From: Agelas oroides
Taxonomy: Eukaryota; Porifera; Demospongiae; Agelasida; Agelasidae
Reading direction: 5' to 3'
Length of the DNA: 64,000 nucleotides
Assembly (NCBI GenBank): GCA_949130485.1
Contig: OX422198.1
Coordinates: 4,279,262-4,343,261, forward strand
Notes under the pieces: model-generated
Told to the model about the DNA's origin: nothing
Databases searched by the model: none
The model's input: the letters and a program-made list of their open reading frames with translations, nothing else
Program-made: the position numbers and the translations under genes
In this document: piece by piece, positions 10,401 through 19,800 of the stretch
Numbering within the stretch: the first letter of the stretch is position 1
Layout: the number at the start of each line of letters is the position of its first letter

Positions 10401-11104
10401 TGTGCAATCGTGGTTGTTCAAAATTCAGATTGTGGTTTCGTATTGCACCCCGAGATGTTCACAAAACCCCGAGTTTTACTTTGCATATCAGTTAAATACA
10501 CGCAGCATTTCATATCGTTCTCATACAACTATTTCCACAAGGAAACCCAGGCAATACAGTACCCTGTTTCCTTGCTCCGTTATAGCCAGCCAGATCTTTC
10601 TCTAGTTAGACTTGGTCATAGTCACATGGCTCGTGGGGTGTAACATGCAACTCTCGCCCTGGTCCAGTCACTTGAGTGACAGACAAAGCCTAAGGCATGA
10701 GAGAAAGACACCCGACAACACCAGAGGAAGATCAGAGAGAAGAGGACCCCACTTCAGCTAGACCATCTCCACTTTTCTGGAGAGTGAGAGATGGTCTAGC
10801 TCCATAGACTAGCCTCTTGTCCCTTGATTGTTCCCACCGGGGTCACATTGTCCACACAAACTATATACACACCGCCCATCTGAGAGAAAGTAGCATGCAC
10901 TGATCACCATGGTGATTCCTCCCTCACTAACAGTGCTCAAAATCAGTAGTAGACCAACGTGACAACACACAACAGATCATTAATTCACTCTTCATAGATA
11001 GCAGAGACTATCTATAACGCTAATAAACCCGACAGACTAATGGCCACGTAACTTACAAGTAGGAACATACTTGCTGGGATACTTACTGGTTCATGATTAG
11101 ACAT
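129..11104 (-). CDS. NEDD4-family HECT E3 ubiquitin ligase, 5' part (C2 domain), gene runs off left edge
   Basis: Spliced minus-strand gene. Supported exons in transcript order: 11104-11087 (MSNHEP, then a GTAAGT donor), 9014-8950, 8753-8675, 4689-4648, 3953-3900 and 2643-2587. All have AG acceptors and GT donors and join in phase. The product reads MSNHEP, then a C2 domain: LCLHVLVMSAHGLAKKDLFG, SDPYVKLAL, TLSPIWNEKFAFKN, LLLEVFDENRL, TRDNFLGKLHFKLQQIPIE (residues about 7-105). The LAKKD, SDPYVK, WNE, DEN and FLG positions are those of NEDD4/Rsp5-type C2 domains, which bind Ca2+ and phospholipid and bring the ligase to membranes. In that family WW domains and a catalytic HECT domain follow; they are not in the window, so the ligase call is inferred from the C2 domain. 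Two further exons (2464-2399 and 244-129) are less certain. The gene is divergent from the iduronidase gene. A different C2 protein is possible but fits less well. Confidence 0.72.
492..551. repeat. GGGA/GA purine tract
   Basis: About 60 bp of nearly pure purines (GGGAGG, GAGAGA) on the plus strand. Confidence 0.9.
690..812. repeat. tandem duplication of an about 80-bp unit
   Basis: The stretch AAAAATTGTTTACATGTACA followed by CACACTCTACA occurs at about 697 and again at about 777, each followed by an ACCATCTCTC copy. Two diverged direct repeats. Confidence 0.75.
1251..1801 (+). pseudogene. decayed ORF of unknown family, split by a MITE
   Basis: From ATG at 1251 the frame reads MASVTAREEADVKEKDTIRQ and 10 more residues to a TAG at 1341-1343, then continues open as LCDFSELYPG until the MITE at 1375-1450. 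Leaving aside the MITE and one duplicated target copy, the same frame continues as KQEWEAFATIVSTTQSARDN and about 40 more codons to TGA at 1635-1637. It then stays open again to TAA at 1801. Composition is protein-like (acidic and polar). I do not recognise the family; its position inside paired TIRs suggests a transposon protein. Confidence 0.4.
1375..1450. mobile_element. 76-bp hairpin MITE, TAGCCTCGTTCCCAGGC family
   Basis: Perfect inverted arms TAGCCTCGTTCCCAGGCTCT and AGAGCCTGGGAACGAGGCTA around a short G-rich centre. Flanked by CCCAGGTG (1367-1374) and CCCAGGTA (1451-1458), a near-perfect target duplication. It interrupts the decayed ORF. Confidence 0.85.
2399..2464 (-). CDS. possible NEDD4-like exon 7
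   Basis: After a good acceptor (CTTCCTCTCTCTCAG) 22 codons read MKKADICVYGSPATYPLKPR and two more residues. In NEDD4 relatives the end of the C2 domain has a YxFxxxxLRPR segment, which this resembles loosely. The donor is unsure: GTAGTA gives 66 bp, GTTGGT gives 62 bp. An intervening exon to the next candidate is needed on phase grounds. Confidence 0.4.
2587..2643 (-). CDS. NEDD4-like gene, 57-bp exon 6
   Basis: Acceptor CTCTGCAG, donor GTGAGC, 19 codons reading TRDNFLGKLHFKLQQIPIE. It corresponds to TRDDFLGQVDVPL in NEDD4-type C2 domains, with the expected Asp and FLG. Phase 0 at both ends. Confidence 0.8.
3167..3415. mobile_element. 249-bp foldback element in an intron of the NEDD4-like gene
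   Basis: Arms of about 100 bp. TATGTGGAAGTCCCGGATAG at 3167 pairs with CTATCCGGGACTGCCACATA ending at 3415. Inner blocks (GAGTTTGACATGCTATAGTG with CACTATAGCGTATCAAACTC, and the GAGCTCAT/ATGAGCCCC parts) also pair. No target duplication seen. Confidence 0.8.
3900..3953 (-). CDS. NEDD4-like gene, 54-bp exon 5
   Basis: Acceptor CACACATACAG, donor GTGAGG, 18 codons reading INLAQDSLLLEVFDENRL. This is the LLFEVFDENRLT segment of the C2 domain and joins the next exon (TRDNFLG) in phase 0. The 130-bp purine tract at 3967-4099 forms an extreme polypyrimidine tract upstream of this acceptor on the transcribed strand. Confidence 0.82.
3967..4099. repeat. GGGGGA purine tract, G-quadruplex capable
   Basis: 133 bp of G and A only on the plus strand, with many G4-G6 runs. 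It includes two copies of an about 34-bp block and then (GGGGGA)n. It sits 14 bp outside exon 5 of the NEDD4-like gene, on its acceptor side. Confidence 0.95.
4648..4689 (-). CDS. NEDD4-like gene, 42-bp exon 4
   Basis: Very short exon, acceptor CTGTGCAG and donor GTGAGT, 14 codons reading TLSPIWNEKFAFKN. This is the TLNPKWNEEF segment of C2 domains. Phase 0 at both ends. The intron before it is about 4 kb and contains the SINE head and the rRNA fragment. Confidence 0.8.
4809..4872 (-). mobile_element. tiny 5'-truncated retroposon with A-rich tail
   Basis: A 64-bp insert ending (minus strand) in AAATAAAAAATAAAAAAA is bracketed by the direct repeat CATTCTTGATGT at about 4798 and 4873, which looks like a 12-bp target duplication. 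Confidence 0.45.
4886..4966 (-). mobile_element. tRNA-derived SINE head or tRNA pseudogene
   Basis: On the minus strand an A-box-like TAGCCCAATAGTAGAGCAC is followed about 25 bp later by a B box GGTTTGATTCC (one change from GGTTCGATTCC). A T-arm can pair CTGGG with CCTGG. The acceptor stem is poor, so this is a SINE head or tRNA-like relic and not a working tRNA. Confidence 0.5.
5213..5290 (-). rRNA. fragment of the 18S rRNA 3' end (pseudogene)
   Basis: The reverse complement contains TTGATCATTTAGAGGAAGTA, AAAGTCGTAACAAGGTTTCC and AGGTGAACCTGCGGAAGGAT in order, the universal 3' terminus of eukaryotic 18S rRNA. About 68 bp match closely, with changes near the end (ATAGG for GTAGG, GATCGTTA for GATCATTA). 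Upstream, past a TTCGAGAAG block, the match to 18S stops. There is no 18S body, 5.8S or 28S nearby, so this is an isolated fragment in an intron. Confidence 0.85.
6361..6769. mobile_element. 409-bp TIR element, TATACCGTATAGC family
   Basis: TATACCGTATAGC at 6361-6373 is perfectly inverted at 6757-6769. Looser pairing (GGGTCT, TTCGCGAA blocks) extends inward. TA dinucleotides at both ends fit TA-targeting elements. No ORF inside. Lies in an intron of the NEDD4-like gene. Confidence 0.75.
7440..7499. repeat. (CA)n microsatellite
   Basis: About 30 CA units with one ATA interruption. Confidence 0.97.
8077..8155. mobile_element. 79-bp MITE, TAGCCTCGTTCCCAGGC family, perfect 9-bp TSD
   Basis: Starts TAGCCTCGTTCCCAGG and ends TTGGGAACGAGGCTA. 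Flanked on both sides by GTAGAAGGC (8068-8076 and 8156-8164). A damaged relative (GAGAGCCTGGGAACAAGGCTA) ends at about 8367. Confidence 0.9.
8675..8753 (-). CDS. NEDD4-like gene, exon 3 (SDPYVKL of the C2 domain)
   Basis: 79-bp exon, acceptor CTGTAG and donor GTGAGT. It completes the serine codon and reads DPYVKLALKR followed by a basic stretch ending TKTKKR. The DPYV aspartate is a Ca2+-loop position in C2 domains. A (GGGA)n tract lies just upstream of the acceptor in transcript sense. Confidence 0.8.
8769..8813. repeat. (GGGA)n microsatellite
   Basis: Eleven or so GGGA units. Confidence 0.95.
8950..9014 (-). CDS. NEDD4-like gene, exon 2 (C2 strand 1)
   Basis: 65-bp exon with acceptor ...TACACAG and donor GTATGT. 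It reads LCLHVLVMSAHGLAKKDLFGM plus two bases, and the next exon at 8675-8753 completes the split AG/T serine codon. The AxxLAKKDxFG pattern is diagnostic of NEDD4-type C2 domains. Exon 1 (MSNHEP) joins it in phase, though a further small exon between them cannot be excluded. Confidence 0.75.
9272..9354. mobile_element. degraded MITE of the TAGCCTCGTTCCCAG family
   Basis: TAGCCTCGTTCCCAGACCTA at the left faces GATAGGTCTGGTACGTAGC at the right. The right arm has drifted and no target duplication remains. Confidence 0.5.
10756..10801. repeat. short perfect hairpin
   Basis: AGCTAGACCATCTC and GAGATGGTCTAGCT form a perfect 14-bp stem with an 18-base loop, in intron 1 of the NEDD4-like gene. Confidence 0.8.
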
Positions 11105-12378
11105 TTTGGCTCTGCCGGCTTTGATCAAGTGTCACTGATAGCTCGGGGGGTAGACACACCGCCGATGGCAGTAAAACTACACTGTACAACCGTCCAGTTC
11201 AGTTTCCTCTATTGGTGAGTCGAGTTGGTCCAGTCGATCTACCTTACACAGTACAATGCATGTGCAGCACATACGGTGGATGGGGATATGGCAGCACAAC
11301 AACTAGCTGCTTTCTTCTACGTATGATGTCATCACGCATTGATTAATAATTAAGTAAACGTACATGTTATAGTGCAAAATTTCTTTAACTGTAACGTATA
11401 ATTAGAGATGGTCAAAAGAAGCCAAAAATAATACTGGTAGTACTGCTGTAGTCTGTATGAGATGGCTGCAATTCCACGACCAACATGGGTATCTTTCGGG
11501 CAGTTCCTGACTGTTTACAGTAGCGATTCCGGAAGCTCATCGCGTAGGAATGAAATTTTTCCGTTCAATTAATATGCAGGAAGTGGTCACGCGAACCGTC
11601 GACGTTTCGAGCAAAGGTGCTGCGTGCTAGTGAGAAGAACCCCCATAAACTATATACCGTTCGGATGCTCAATGCCTGTACTCTCAATTGGTGCTAGTTG
11701 GCAAAAGTTTGGGTAAAGTATGTTTTTCCTGGCGAATTTTTCACGCTTTAAACGAGTGTAAACAAAAAAGTAGAAGCGATACGAACTACCAACTGCTATA
11801 TTCGAAATCCTTGGCCCCGAACGCCCCCAGAACGACTATTTTTAGCAGCATTATCTTTAGTGTAAGTTAGCACAAGTACTGTTTGTTCAACACATTTATT
11901 GTTGTGAACCAGTACATAAAACACAAAGCCACATTGCAGTAATACTGACAAAGGGACACATGCCTGCAAGCCACAAAAGTTCTGCAGTGTGAATAAATAA
12001 CATCTTGTGCAACTACAATTGCATTATCTTGACAACCAAGTTTTCAGTCCTCCATCGCAGACTATCTATGAGAGAAGGAATAGGAAAGTCTTGGTTACAA
12101 ACCTAATAGGGATGTATGCAGGTACAATTAAGAGTAAAAATTCATGCATGTGCTCACACATGGTTCTGGCAAACATCTGATGTGCTGTGGATTTCACCTT
12201 GCTTCAAATGAGTGGGAACAGGAAGCATAAGCATGAAGCGTCAACACTCAGTATGCAAGTACTAGTAAGTGTACGCTTGTACTTGTACAAGCATATGCAT
12301 GCTGGTACGCTCATGCCACACTATTTGAATCAAGGCAAAATCAATGCAGTATCCATGAAAATTAACTATATATCACTA

Positions 12379-12719
12379 AGGCCATACCAAATTGATTTCA
12401 TGTTTCACGGATCCGGCCGGATCTTTGTTTTTGAAAATTGAAAAAAAAAATGTAAAAATGCAATTAATATGTACACGTAATCCAGTACTCACTAGCCTCG
12501 TTCTCAGGCCTTCGCGCGTTCGCGCGAAGGCCTGGAAACGAGGCTAAGTACTCACAACGTGGCAAGGATGGAGGATGGCAAGCAGTTTTGTGTGGCTGAG
12601 CGTATCTAATTAAATTCATGAGAAGTTTCGTCATTTTTATTTTATTTTTTGGCCTGCCTACCGGGTCATGTTTCTGACCTAAGCAATCCGTGAAACATAA
12701 AATCAATTTGGTATGGCCT
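12379..12719. mobile_element. foldback MITE (AGGCCATACCAAATTGATTT ends) with another MITE nested in it
   Basis: AGGCCATACCAAATTGATTT followed by ATGTTTCACGGAT at the left end is inverted at the right end (ATCCGTGAAACAT ... GGTATGGCCT) with few mismatches. The 54-bp element at 12493-12546 is inserted within, so this one is the older. Confidence 0.8.
12493..12546. mobile_element. 54-bp nested MITE, TAGCCTCGTT family, perfect 9-bp TSD
   Basis: TAGCCTCGTTCTCAGGCCTT and AAGGCCTGGAAACGAGGCTA arms meet at a CGCGCGTTCGCGCG centre. Flanked by AGTACTCAC at 12484-12492 and 12547-12555. Confidence 0.92.
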
Positions 12720-13871
12720 AAGTGAACTGGGATAAAGTGTCCAAAGAAAATGATTAGGCTGACCTTTACGTAATGTCACGTACAGTATATAGATTAACAA
12801 GAAGAGTGCAACAGCATTGTCATACAGAGGATGATTCTCATAAAAAGCAACAGTGCAGCTAGATGCTAACTGTTCCACTCTTCATGTTACTGTGTGTGAA
12901 AAAGAGTGATTTCGCAGAAGATTGAGTATTGTTGCTGAAGGGGGCAGTAATGGATTTGAGGCAGGGACGTCTGGGAAATGCACCATATTTGTTGGAAGTG
13001 AACCACAACAAGAACAGTTCCTATAGAGTTGCTAGGGGTAAGTAACTACTTGAAATGCCATTACTAATGACAACTGAGGCTATCTATTAGCCAGCAGCTA
13101 GGGGAAAGCACCTACTTGACTGCATTACTACTAACAACTTAGGCTTCCCCCTTCTAGTGCTTATAGGCCCAATGCCAATTGCTGGCAGCATTTAAAAGCA
13201 CTGTAGTAGAGATCAAGTGTAAAAAGTACAAGTCTGAAAACTGTGGCGCATGTAGCAGGCCCACTGAATTTCATCGACGTTTTCTAATGGCTAACAGTAC
13301 TTGTTAAAATTGCCCCACCATCAGAATAGCCCTGTTTACCTTCAAATATTTCCTCACAGAAGGAGACAGTGAGAAATAATGCCAAGCCAACTTTATCATG
13401 GACCATATTAAGCTCGAGTGAAGCTTTACCCAGTTGTACAGTGTACTGGTTCATCCCATAAAGCACATACACATCAATAGCTCACATACCTCATAGTCAG
13501 GTTGCATTATCTGTGCTTCTAGCTTCGTCTACGGGTACGGAATCACGACAGTTGAATTGCAGAGTTAACGACGATCAATTTGGTGCAAGTTGCATTCAAA
13601 TCCATCCAGGCTTTCCCGAGATACAGCACCTACTGTAGACCACGTGAACATACCGTAAATTATGAACTATACGACTTTTTCCATTAAAAAGGATCGGAAA
13701 ATTTTTCGTGTGCAAACCCTCTTTCAAGTTACGGATCTCGGCTTCTACGCAGCCGATTTGCACGGGACAAGAACCGTTCAGCTCGTAATTTAGCGACGAC
13801 TTTTCTGGTGAACGTCCTGATATACTTACATTAATCTGAAAAAAACGTCCGGAATCGCTATTTACAGCGCA

Positions 13872-16800
13872 ATGTTGTTGCGTTTGTCTCTCTGCAGCGA
13901 CCACGCCCCTGCAGATCAATTTCAAGTGTCTGTAGACGGTAGCAGAATGACGCAATTTATAGACCATTTCTGGGAGAGTACAGGGTTCTGGTGGGTACTT
14001 AGCCTTATTTGCACTTTCCACTTTCTTGCAGCTCTTCACAATCGCCTAGAAATGGTCTCTCTAGCCACGCCCCATTCTGCAAATAGACCTTCTGCAGGGG
14101 GTGTGGCTTCAAGGTTAGCAACTGCTATTTATGTTGCCATGGTAACACCAATTTTATATGACAATTCTTATAGTCCAAACGACTCAAATCTCAAATATGA
14201 AAGTTACGGCCTTATGGTTGATTTTTTTTTCAAACGCATTTAAGTATTGAGTTCTATGGTGAGTGGCAACTTTTTGTCATATAAAATTGGTGTTACCATG
14301 GCAACATAAATAGTGGTTGCTAACCTTGAAGCCACACCCCCTGCAGAAGGTCTATTTGCAGAATGGGGCGTGGCTAGAGAGACCATTTCTAGGCGAGTGT
14401 GAAGATAGGGAATGGTTAGGGTTATCCTCAGTCTCCTTCCAAGACTGCATTTTTCACCAGCACCTTGTAGGAAAAAGGTTAACCCGCTCGGCAAAAGGTA
14501 CGAGACTTAGGCTAGCCCTTTTATCTTTGCAGAATGGTCCTAATCATTTCCTCATTGGAGAATGGATGGGACTAACCTAGTCTCATTCCCAGGTTCCACC
14601 TATCCTTATTCCCAGACTCTCTGAGAGGCTAGGGCTACAAACCCTAATCCCTCCCTCTTTCCAGAATAGGGTGTAGAGAGCAAAACGAACTTGAAAAGAA
14701 GGCTAGCTAGGCTGTAAAACTTCATTGATAACCCTTCCCCTGGCACACCCTCATACATGATCCCTTTTCACACGAGTTACCATGTGGTATGAAAGTTTTC
14801 CACACTCCCAACCATGCTCCCGCTTCTGTATGCATGACACAGAGAACTGAAATAAATGAGAAAGAGGAGGGATGGGAATGAGACTATAGTTTCTTCCCAC
14901 ACACAGCCCTCCTCTTCCCCACTCCAATTTCTCGGCTTACCTCCTTTCGGATGATGAGTATCAAAACTTTGCCCACATTGGTGCCACGCCCAATGGAGGG
15001 ATCAAGCAAGTGCGCATTCACTGGCTGCTGGATCTCGTCACCGCCGAGTAAGTTACTGGGGATCAGTGGATCACCCAAGTTTAATTATGGTACCACTCTC
15101 TCTAATTTAGGGTTGGGAAAACTGGCATTACCTATAACTTCAGTGCATTGGATCAAGCACTCGACATGCTACACGATAATGGACTCAAGTAAGCATTATT
15201 CTAGTGAGAGTTGGGGAGGGAAAGAAGGACCTTTAGCAGCAAATGACCTTATGCCAGTCTGATGAGTAGAAGATACATCTTAAATTCATGGCAACACGCA
15301 CATCTGAAATCAGGACTTTCTGGGCTAGATGCATGCCTGATCTGCTGCAGTTACACACTTATAGTTAGAACCTTACTTAGCCACTTGCCACCATCATTGT
15401 AGTGGAGCTGCACATTGTTCAATTTCAGGATACACTGGTTGGCTTTTGGAGTGAAGCAAAAAGGTTGCTCTCAGGCATGTCTAATTTCAACACATGTATC
15501 GACGACTGGTTCATCATTAGAGTGTTATTCCCTCTCCTACACCAACACTCTCTAGCTTAGAAGTTAGTAAAATAAACTACAACAGCTAGTTGCTGGAGGG
15601 AGTGAGGCTGTGTACAGTATAACTGCTGTACATTTCTCCTCATTCTCACAGGCCTGGGTTTGAGATCATGGGGAACCCCTCTTCTCTCATTACCAACTTT
15701 GAGGACAAGTAAGTCTGGATTTGGTCTTCTAGAACTACCATGTACATGTTGCAATGTTAGTTTCTAAGTGTACTACACCATGACTTCATTTTATGATGTC
15801 ATCAGGCACTCTTGACTACACTGTATCTCTTAAAGGAATTGGAACTGCTGACATGTGGCACTTGTCACGGTTCAGCTCTTCCAATAGGAAATTGCACCTT
15901 CCTGTATGTATTTGTACTATAATGCTTAGTTCCTGGAGACCATTGTTGTACAGGAAGTTTAGCAGATCCCAGTGGATTTATGGTGTTTGTAATGTGGCTT
16001 TGAATACCATCTGCAGGGCACAGGTGTACGCTTGGAAGGATTTGGTTTCAAACATTGCTCAGAGATACATTGGTATGTGTGTAATTAATATCCATTATTC
16101 ATATCCATAGCTTCATGGAGTTGACTCTCTCATGTACCATTTCTTCATCGACTCTCTCGTGTACCATTTCTTCATCGACTCGTGTACCATTTCTTCATCA
16201 ACTCTCTCATGTACCATTTCTTCATCGACTCTCTCGTGTACCATTTCTTCATCAACTCTCTCTTGTACCATTTCTTCATTGACTCTCTCGTGTACCATTT
16301 ATTCATCGACTCGTGTACCATTCATTCATCGACTCTCTCGTGTACCATTTCTTCATCGACTCGTGTACCATTTCTTCATGGACTCTCTCGTGTACCATTT
16401 CTTCATCAACTCTCTCGTGTACCATTTCTTCATGGACTCTCTCATGTACCATTCCTTCATCGACTCTCTCGTGTACCATTTCTTCATGGACTCTCTCATG
16501 TACCATTTCTTCATGGACTCTCTCGTGTACCATTTCTTCATCGACTCTCTCATGTACCATTTCTTCATGGACTCTCTCGTGTACCATTTATTCATCGACT
16601 CTCTCATTTCTTCTGCATGTCTCCTATAGACAGATATGGTCTGGATTACGTTGCCAGCTGGAATTTTGAGAGCTGGAATGAACCTGACAATCATGACTTT
16701 GACTCACTCAACTTCACAATGCAAGGTACTGTTCTGGCCATGGAATCTGATGTTGTGTCAGTTCTGTTTATCCACTTGGTATGTTGAGCATGAGCCTGCT

Positions 16801-19800
16801 CTGTTCTTGCTGTACATTGATACTGTATTGCACTGGGAATTGAACAACCTAATCCCTCCCCGTGTTTATTAAATAGTACTGCAGGTTGTGGTTGGAATGG
16901 CCCTCTGAAGCTTCAGTGTACACCACATTAATATTCTTATGCAGGCTACCTAAACTACTATGATGCTTGTGTGGAGGGGCTGAAGTCTGTACACCCCTCT
17001 CTGCAGATAGGGACTCCTGGAGAAGCTTGCAAACCCTCAGTCAGCAACATCTGCATGGTTAGTTAGACATGTACATGTAGTTAACCAGTACTATGCTAAA
17101 AGCTAAAACGTTATTGTTAGTCTCTGGATGATGTTAACCATATCCATATTTCAACTACTGATAGAACCAATTTAAGGTACTTTCAGCCATTCTGTGTAGA
17201 TTCATAACCTAACCACACCCATCAATAGTCAGAGCTCTCTGACCAGCAAATCCTTGTCAGACTGAAAACTGCCTAAATGCCAGAAATGGACTACTATTTG
17301 AGAGGAGCATTTTCTAAGCCTGTTTGGGCAAAGGAGGAAACAAATGGCTCACTCAGTGCCAACCAAAGCCTTTCTACCGCCAGCCACAACAGTCATACCC
17401 CCATGCCTAAACCCATCCACCTGCCCCTGTCCAACCCTTTCTGCATGCTAGTGCAGAACCTTTCTCCATAGTGCTTGTATCAAATTACATCATCATGACA
17501 AAATCTTTCAGCTTCAATAGAAGCTTTAGGTGTAAAGGGGCTAATTAGCTTAATTAAAGTCATGCATTTCCTCATCACTAACACATACGTATGAACAGAC
17601 GCTGCTTCAGCACTGTTACAATGGCACCAACTACTTCACAGGAGGTAAAGGAGTTGAAGTTGACTACCTCTCCTTCCACCTGAAGGTATACTCTGTTGCT
17701 CACACAATACTGTTGCACCCACAGACACATGCACAATCAGTGACCTACATGTTAATAGCCCAGCATGCCTAGATGTTACAAAGAGGCACCAACTGTGCAG
17801 GATATACATTTCGGCCAACACCAAGCCTTATCAGCTTTAGTGGGGTGACCAGGAGATTAGATTAGGTGCATGTATCTTGTACAAAAGAAGCAGTCAGATT
17901 GCTGGCCATATGTATCTCTGAAGTAGCACCTTCAACGTAGCTGTATTTTCAGGCATTGCTACAAGCAATTGTACATTGTTGATGGCAGAAGCACTGGAAG
18001 CACAGAAGTACTGGACAATGCAATGTTGCATGTGAAACTGTTCACTGTGTATGCATAGGGGATACGAGACATCTTAGGAACTTCACTTTACTGGCTAACA
18101 TACGGCACCTTAGTGCACTGAAGTAAGTACCTTCCAATAGTTTTGAGCCTTCCTGACCTACTACCTCCCGTAATGGCAACCCCACCAAGGGGCATGGCCA
18201 AAGTGGCTGGATGTTGCTATGAATACCATTAAAACTATGAATATTTGCCGTACCAAAGTCTTTACAATTTGTGTCGTATCTTACAGGGTGGAGGATTCTC
18301 AATGCAGATCATAGACAGCTTGATTGAGACATTTGAGATGATCAAGAGCCACTTTCCCAACTTCGCTAACAAACCTATTTTCAACGAGTGAGCTATAGAC
18401 AACTGATTTAGTACAAGGTTTTAAGTCTACTATTTATCTGGGTTGCAAAGCTGCTGATGGGATGTTTGTTTCTTGTTCAATCAAAACTACTTTCCCAGCG
18501 AAGGTGATCCTCTGTCAGGGTGGAACAAAGGAGAGAGCTGGAGGGCTGATGCTCGCTATGCTGCCATGGTGGTGAAGGTGCTTATTGGAAATAAGCAAAT
18601 AAACTAAGACAATAATAAGGGGCACTTTGCATATGCAGAGCATAGCTCCACCTGTGTGTGCTTGACGCTTGGCTTGTCCAGCAATTACATTATGAGTAGG
18701 TCCAACAGTCCGTCATGCATAGATACAAGGTGTATAGGTATAAATGAAGCTGTGTATAGTCACATATAGCCCCTTCCCAGACCATCCCCCGCCTCCAGTT
18801 TTTGATCACTACCATACTGCAAGCAATCAAAACCTGGAGTTGGGTAGGCCCTGGGAACAAGGCTAAGTCACATACATACATGCCATTACATCCGACTCCT
18901 TGCAGGTGATTGCCTTGCATCAGAACCTGGTGTTCCCACAGTACCAAGAGTCACTGAAGTGAGCCCTTATAGGTGCAAGGCACCCTTGTGTACACATAGC
19001 CCAGTTCCTTACTCCTCCTTCAAAGTGTAGCTGGTGCAGAAGCATGTCTGAGTAATGCACATTTGTAGAGTCTTGTGTGGTTGGTTATATCCATACCGAG
19101 TTTGTACAACTCTTGCACCAACCAAACAAAAAATATTTGATTGGTGTGAGAGCGTAAAAATTTGACTTTATAAAAAAACTCTGTTTATCATGTGAAGGTT
19201 CTAAAAATAGGCTTTCACTATCTCTAGCTTTTCTTTACTTGTAGTAGAAATTTTTTTGTTCAACTGCTTGATTGTCAGTTTTCAGCTACTGAGCAATGAT
19301 AATGGCTTTCTGAACTTTGGCCCACCCAACTTCTTTGACCAGAGGACTCTGACTGCTAGGTTCCCCATGAACCTCACCAAGTAAGGCAATTTTATAGTAG
19401 TCAGTTTGCTGCATGGTGTTCCTATAGCTTTGCAACATGTTAGTAGTAATCAGCATCAGTGACTAGCCTCCTTCCATGTGTGTGTATACACTAAACCAAG
19501 CCTTGTACCTAGCCTCTAGCCTCCTACCCAGCCTCATTTCCACTTCCTCCCACACACAGAAAGAGGAAATGAGCCTATAGGTACAAGGCTCCACTAAGCC
19601 TACCAAAGTGGGAATACCAGATTGTGCATCTATATTTAGCTATACTCTTTAATCAAATGAATGGCTGTGTGTGTAACTAAAATACCATCCATGTTCACTA
19701 GCTGGAGATAATATCTTGCACTTCTGTAGACCTCGTAGTGTTGAGTTCATCAGAAAACCAGTTCTCTCATCAATGGGGCTGCTGTCTCTCTTGGGCTCTC

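Larger units (their letters stand above)
11105..13871. other. spacer between divergent genes
   Basis: 2.8 kb between the start codons of the NEDD4-like (minus) and iduronidase (plus) genes. Untranslated exons and promoters must lie here but I cannot place them; no TATA box or CpG-island-like stretch stands out. Contents seen: a nested pair of MITEs (12379-12719) and a diverged direct duplication around AGCTAGGGGWAAG at about 13030-13150. I see no coding exon. Confidence 0.6.

Noticed and set aside
10410..10643. Overlapping frames of 67 and 77 codons
   Set aside because: No conserved motif, no splice support, antisense to an intron.
11510..13870. Weak inverted similarity between about 11512-11560 (CAGTAGCGATTCCGGA) and 13848-13868 (TCCGGAATCGCTATTTACAG)
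   Set aside because: Only about 20 bp match well; beyond that alignment by eye is not convincing.
13596..14039. 147-codon minus-strand frame over iduronidase exon 1
   Set aside because: Shadow of the plus-strand exon, which is strongly supported by protein similarity; no domain seen on the minus strand.
16132..16787. Open frames of up to 201 codons over the intron 5 minisatellite, both strands
   Set aside because: Explained by the 27-bp unit being a multiple of three; the plus-strand one merely runs into iduronidase exon 6, and the exon 5 frame hits TAG before the array.
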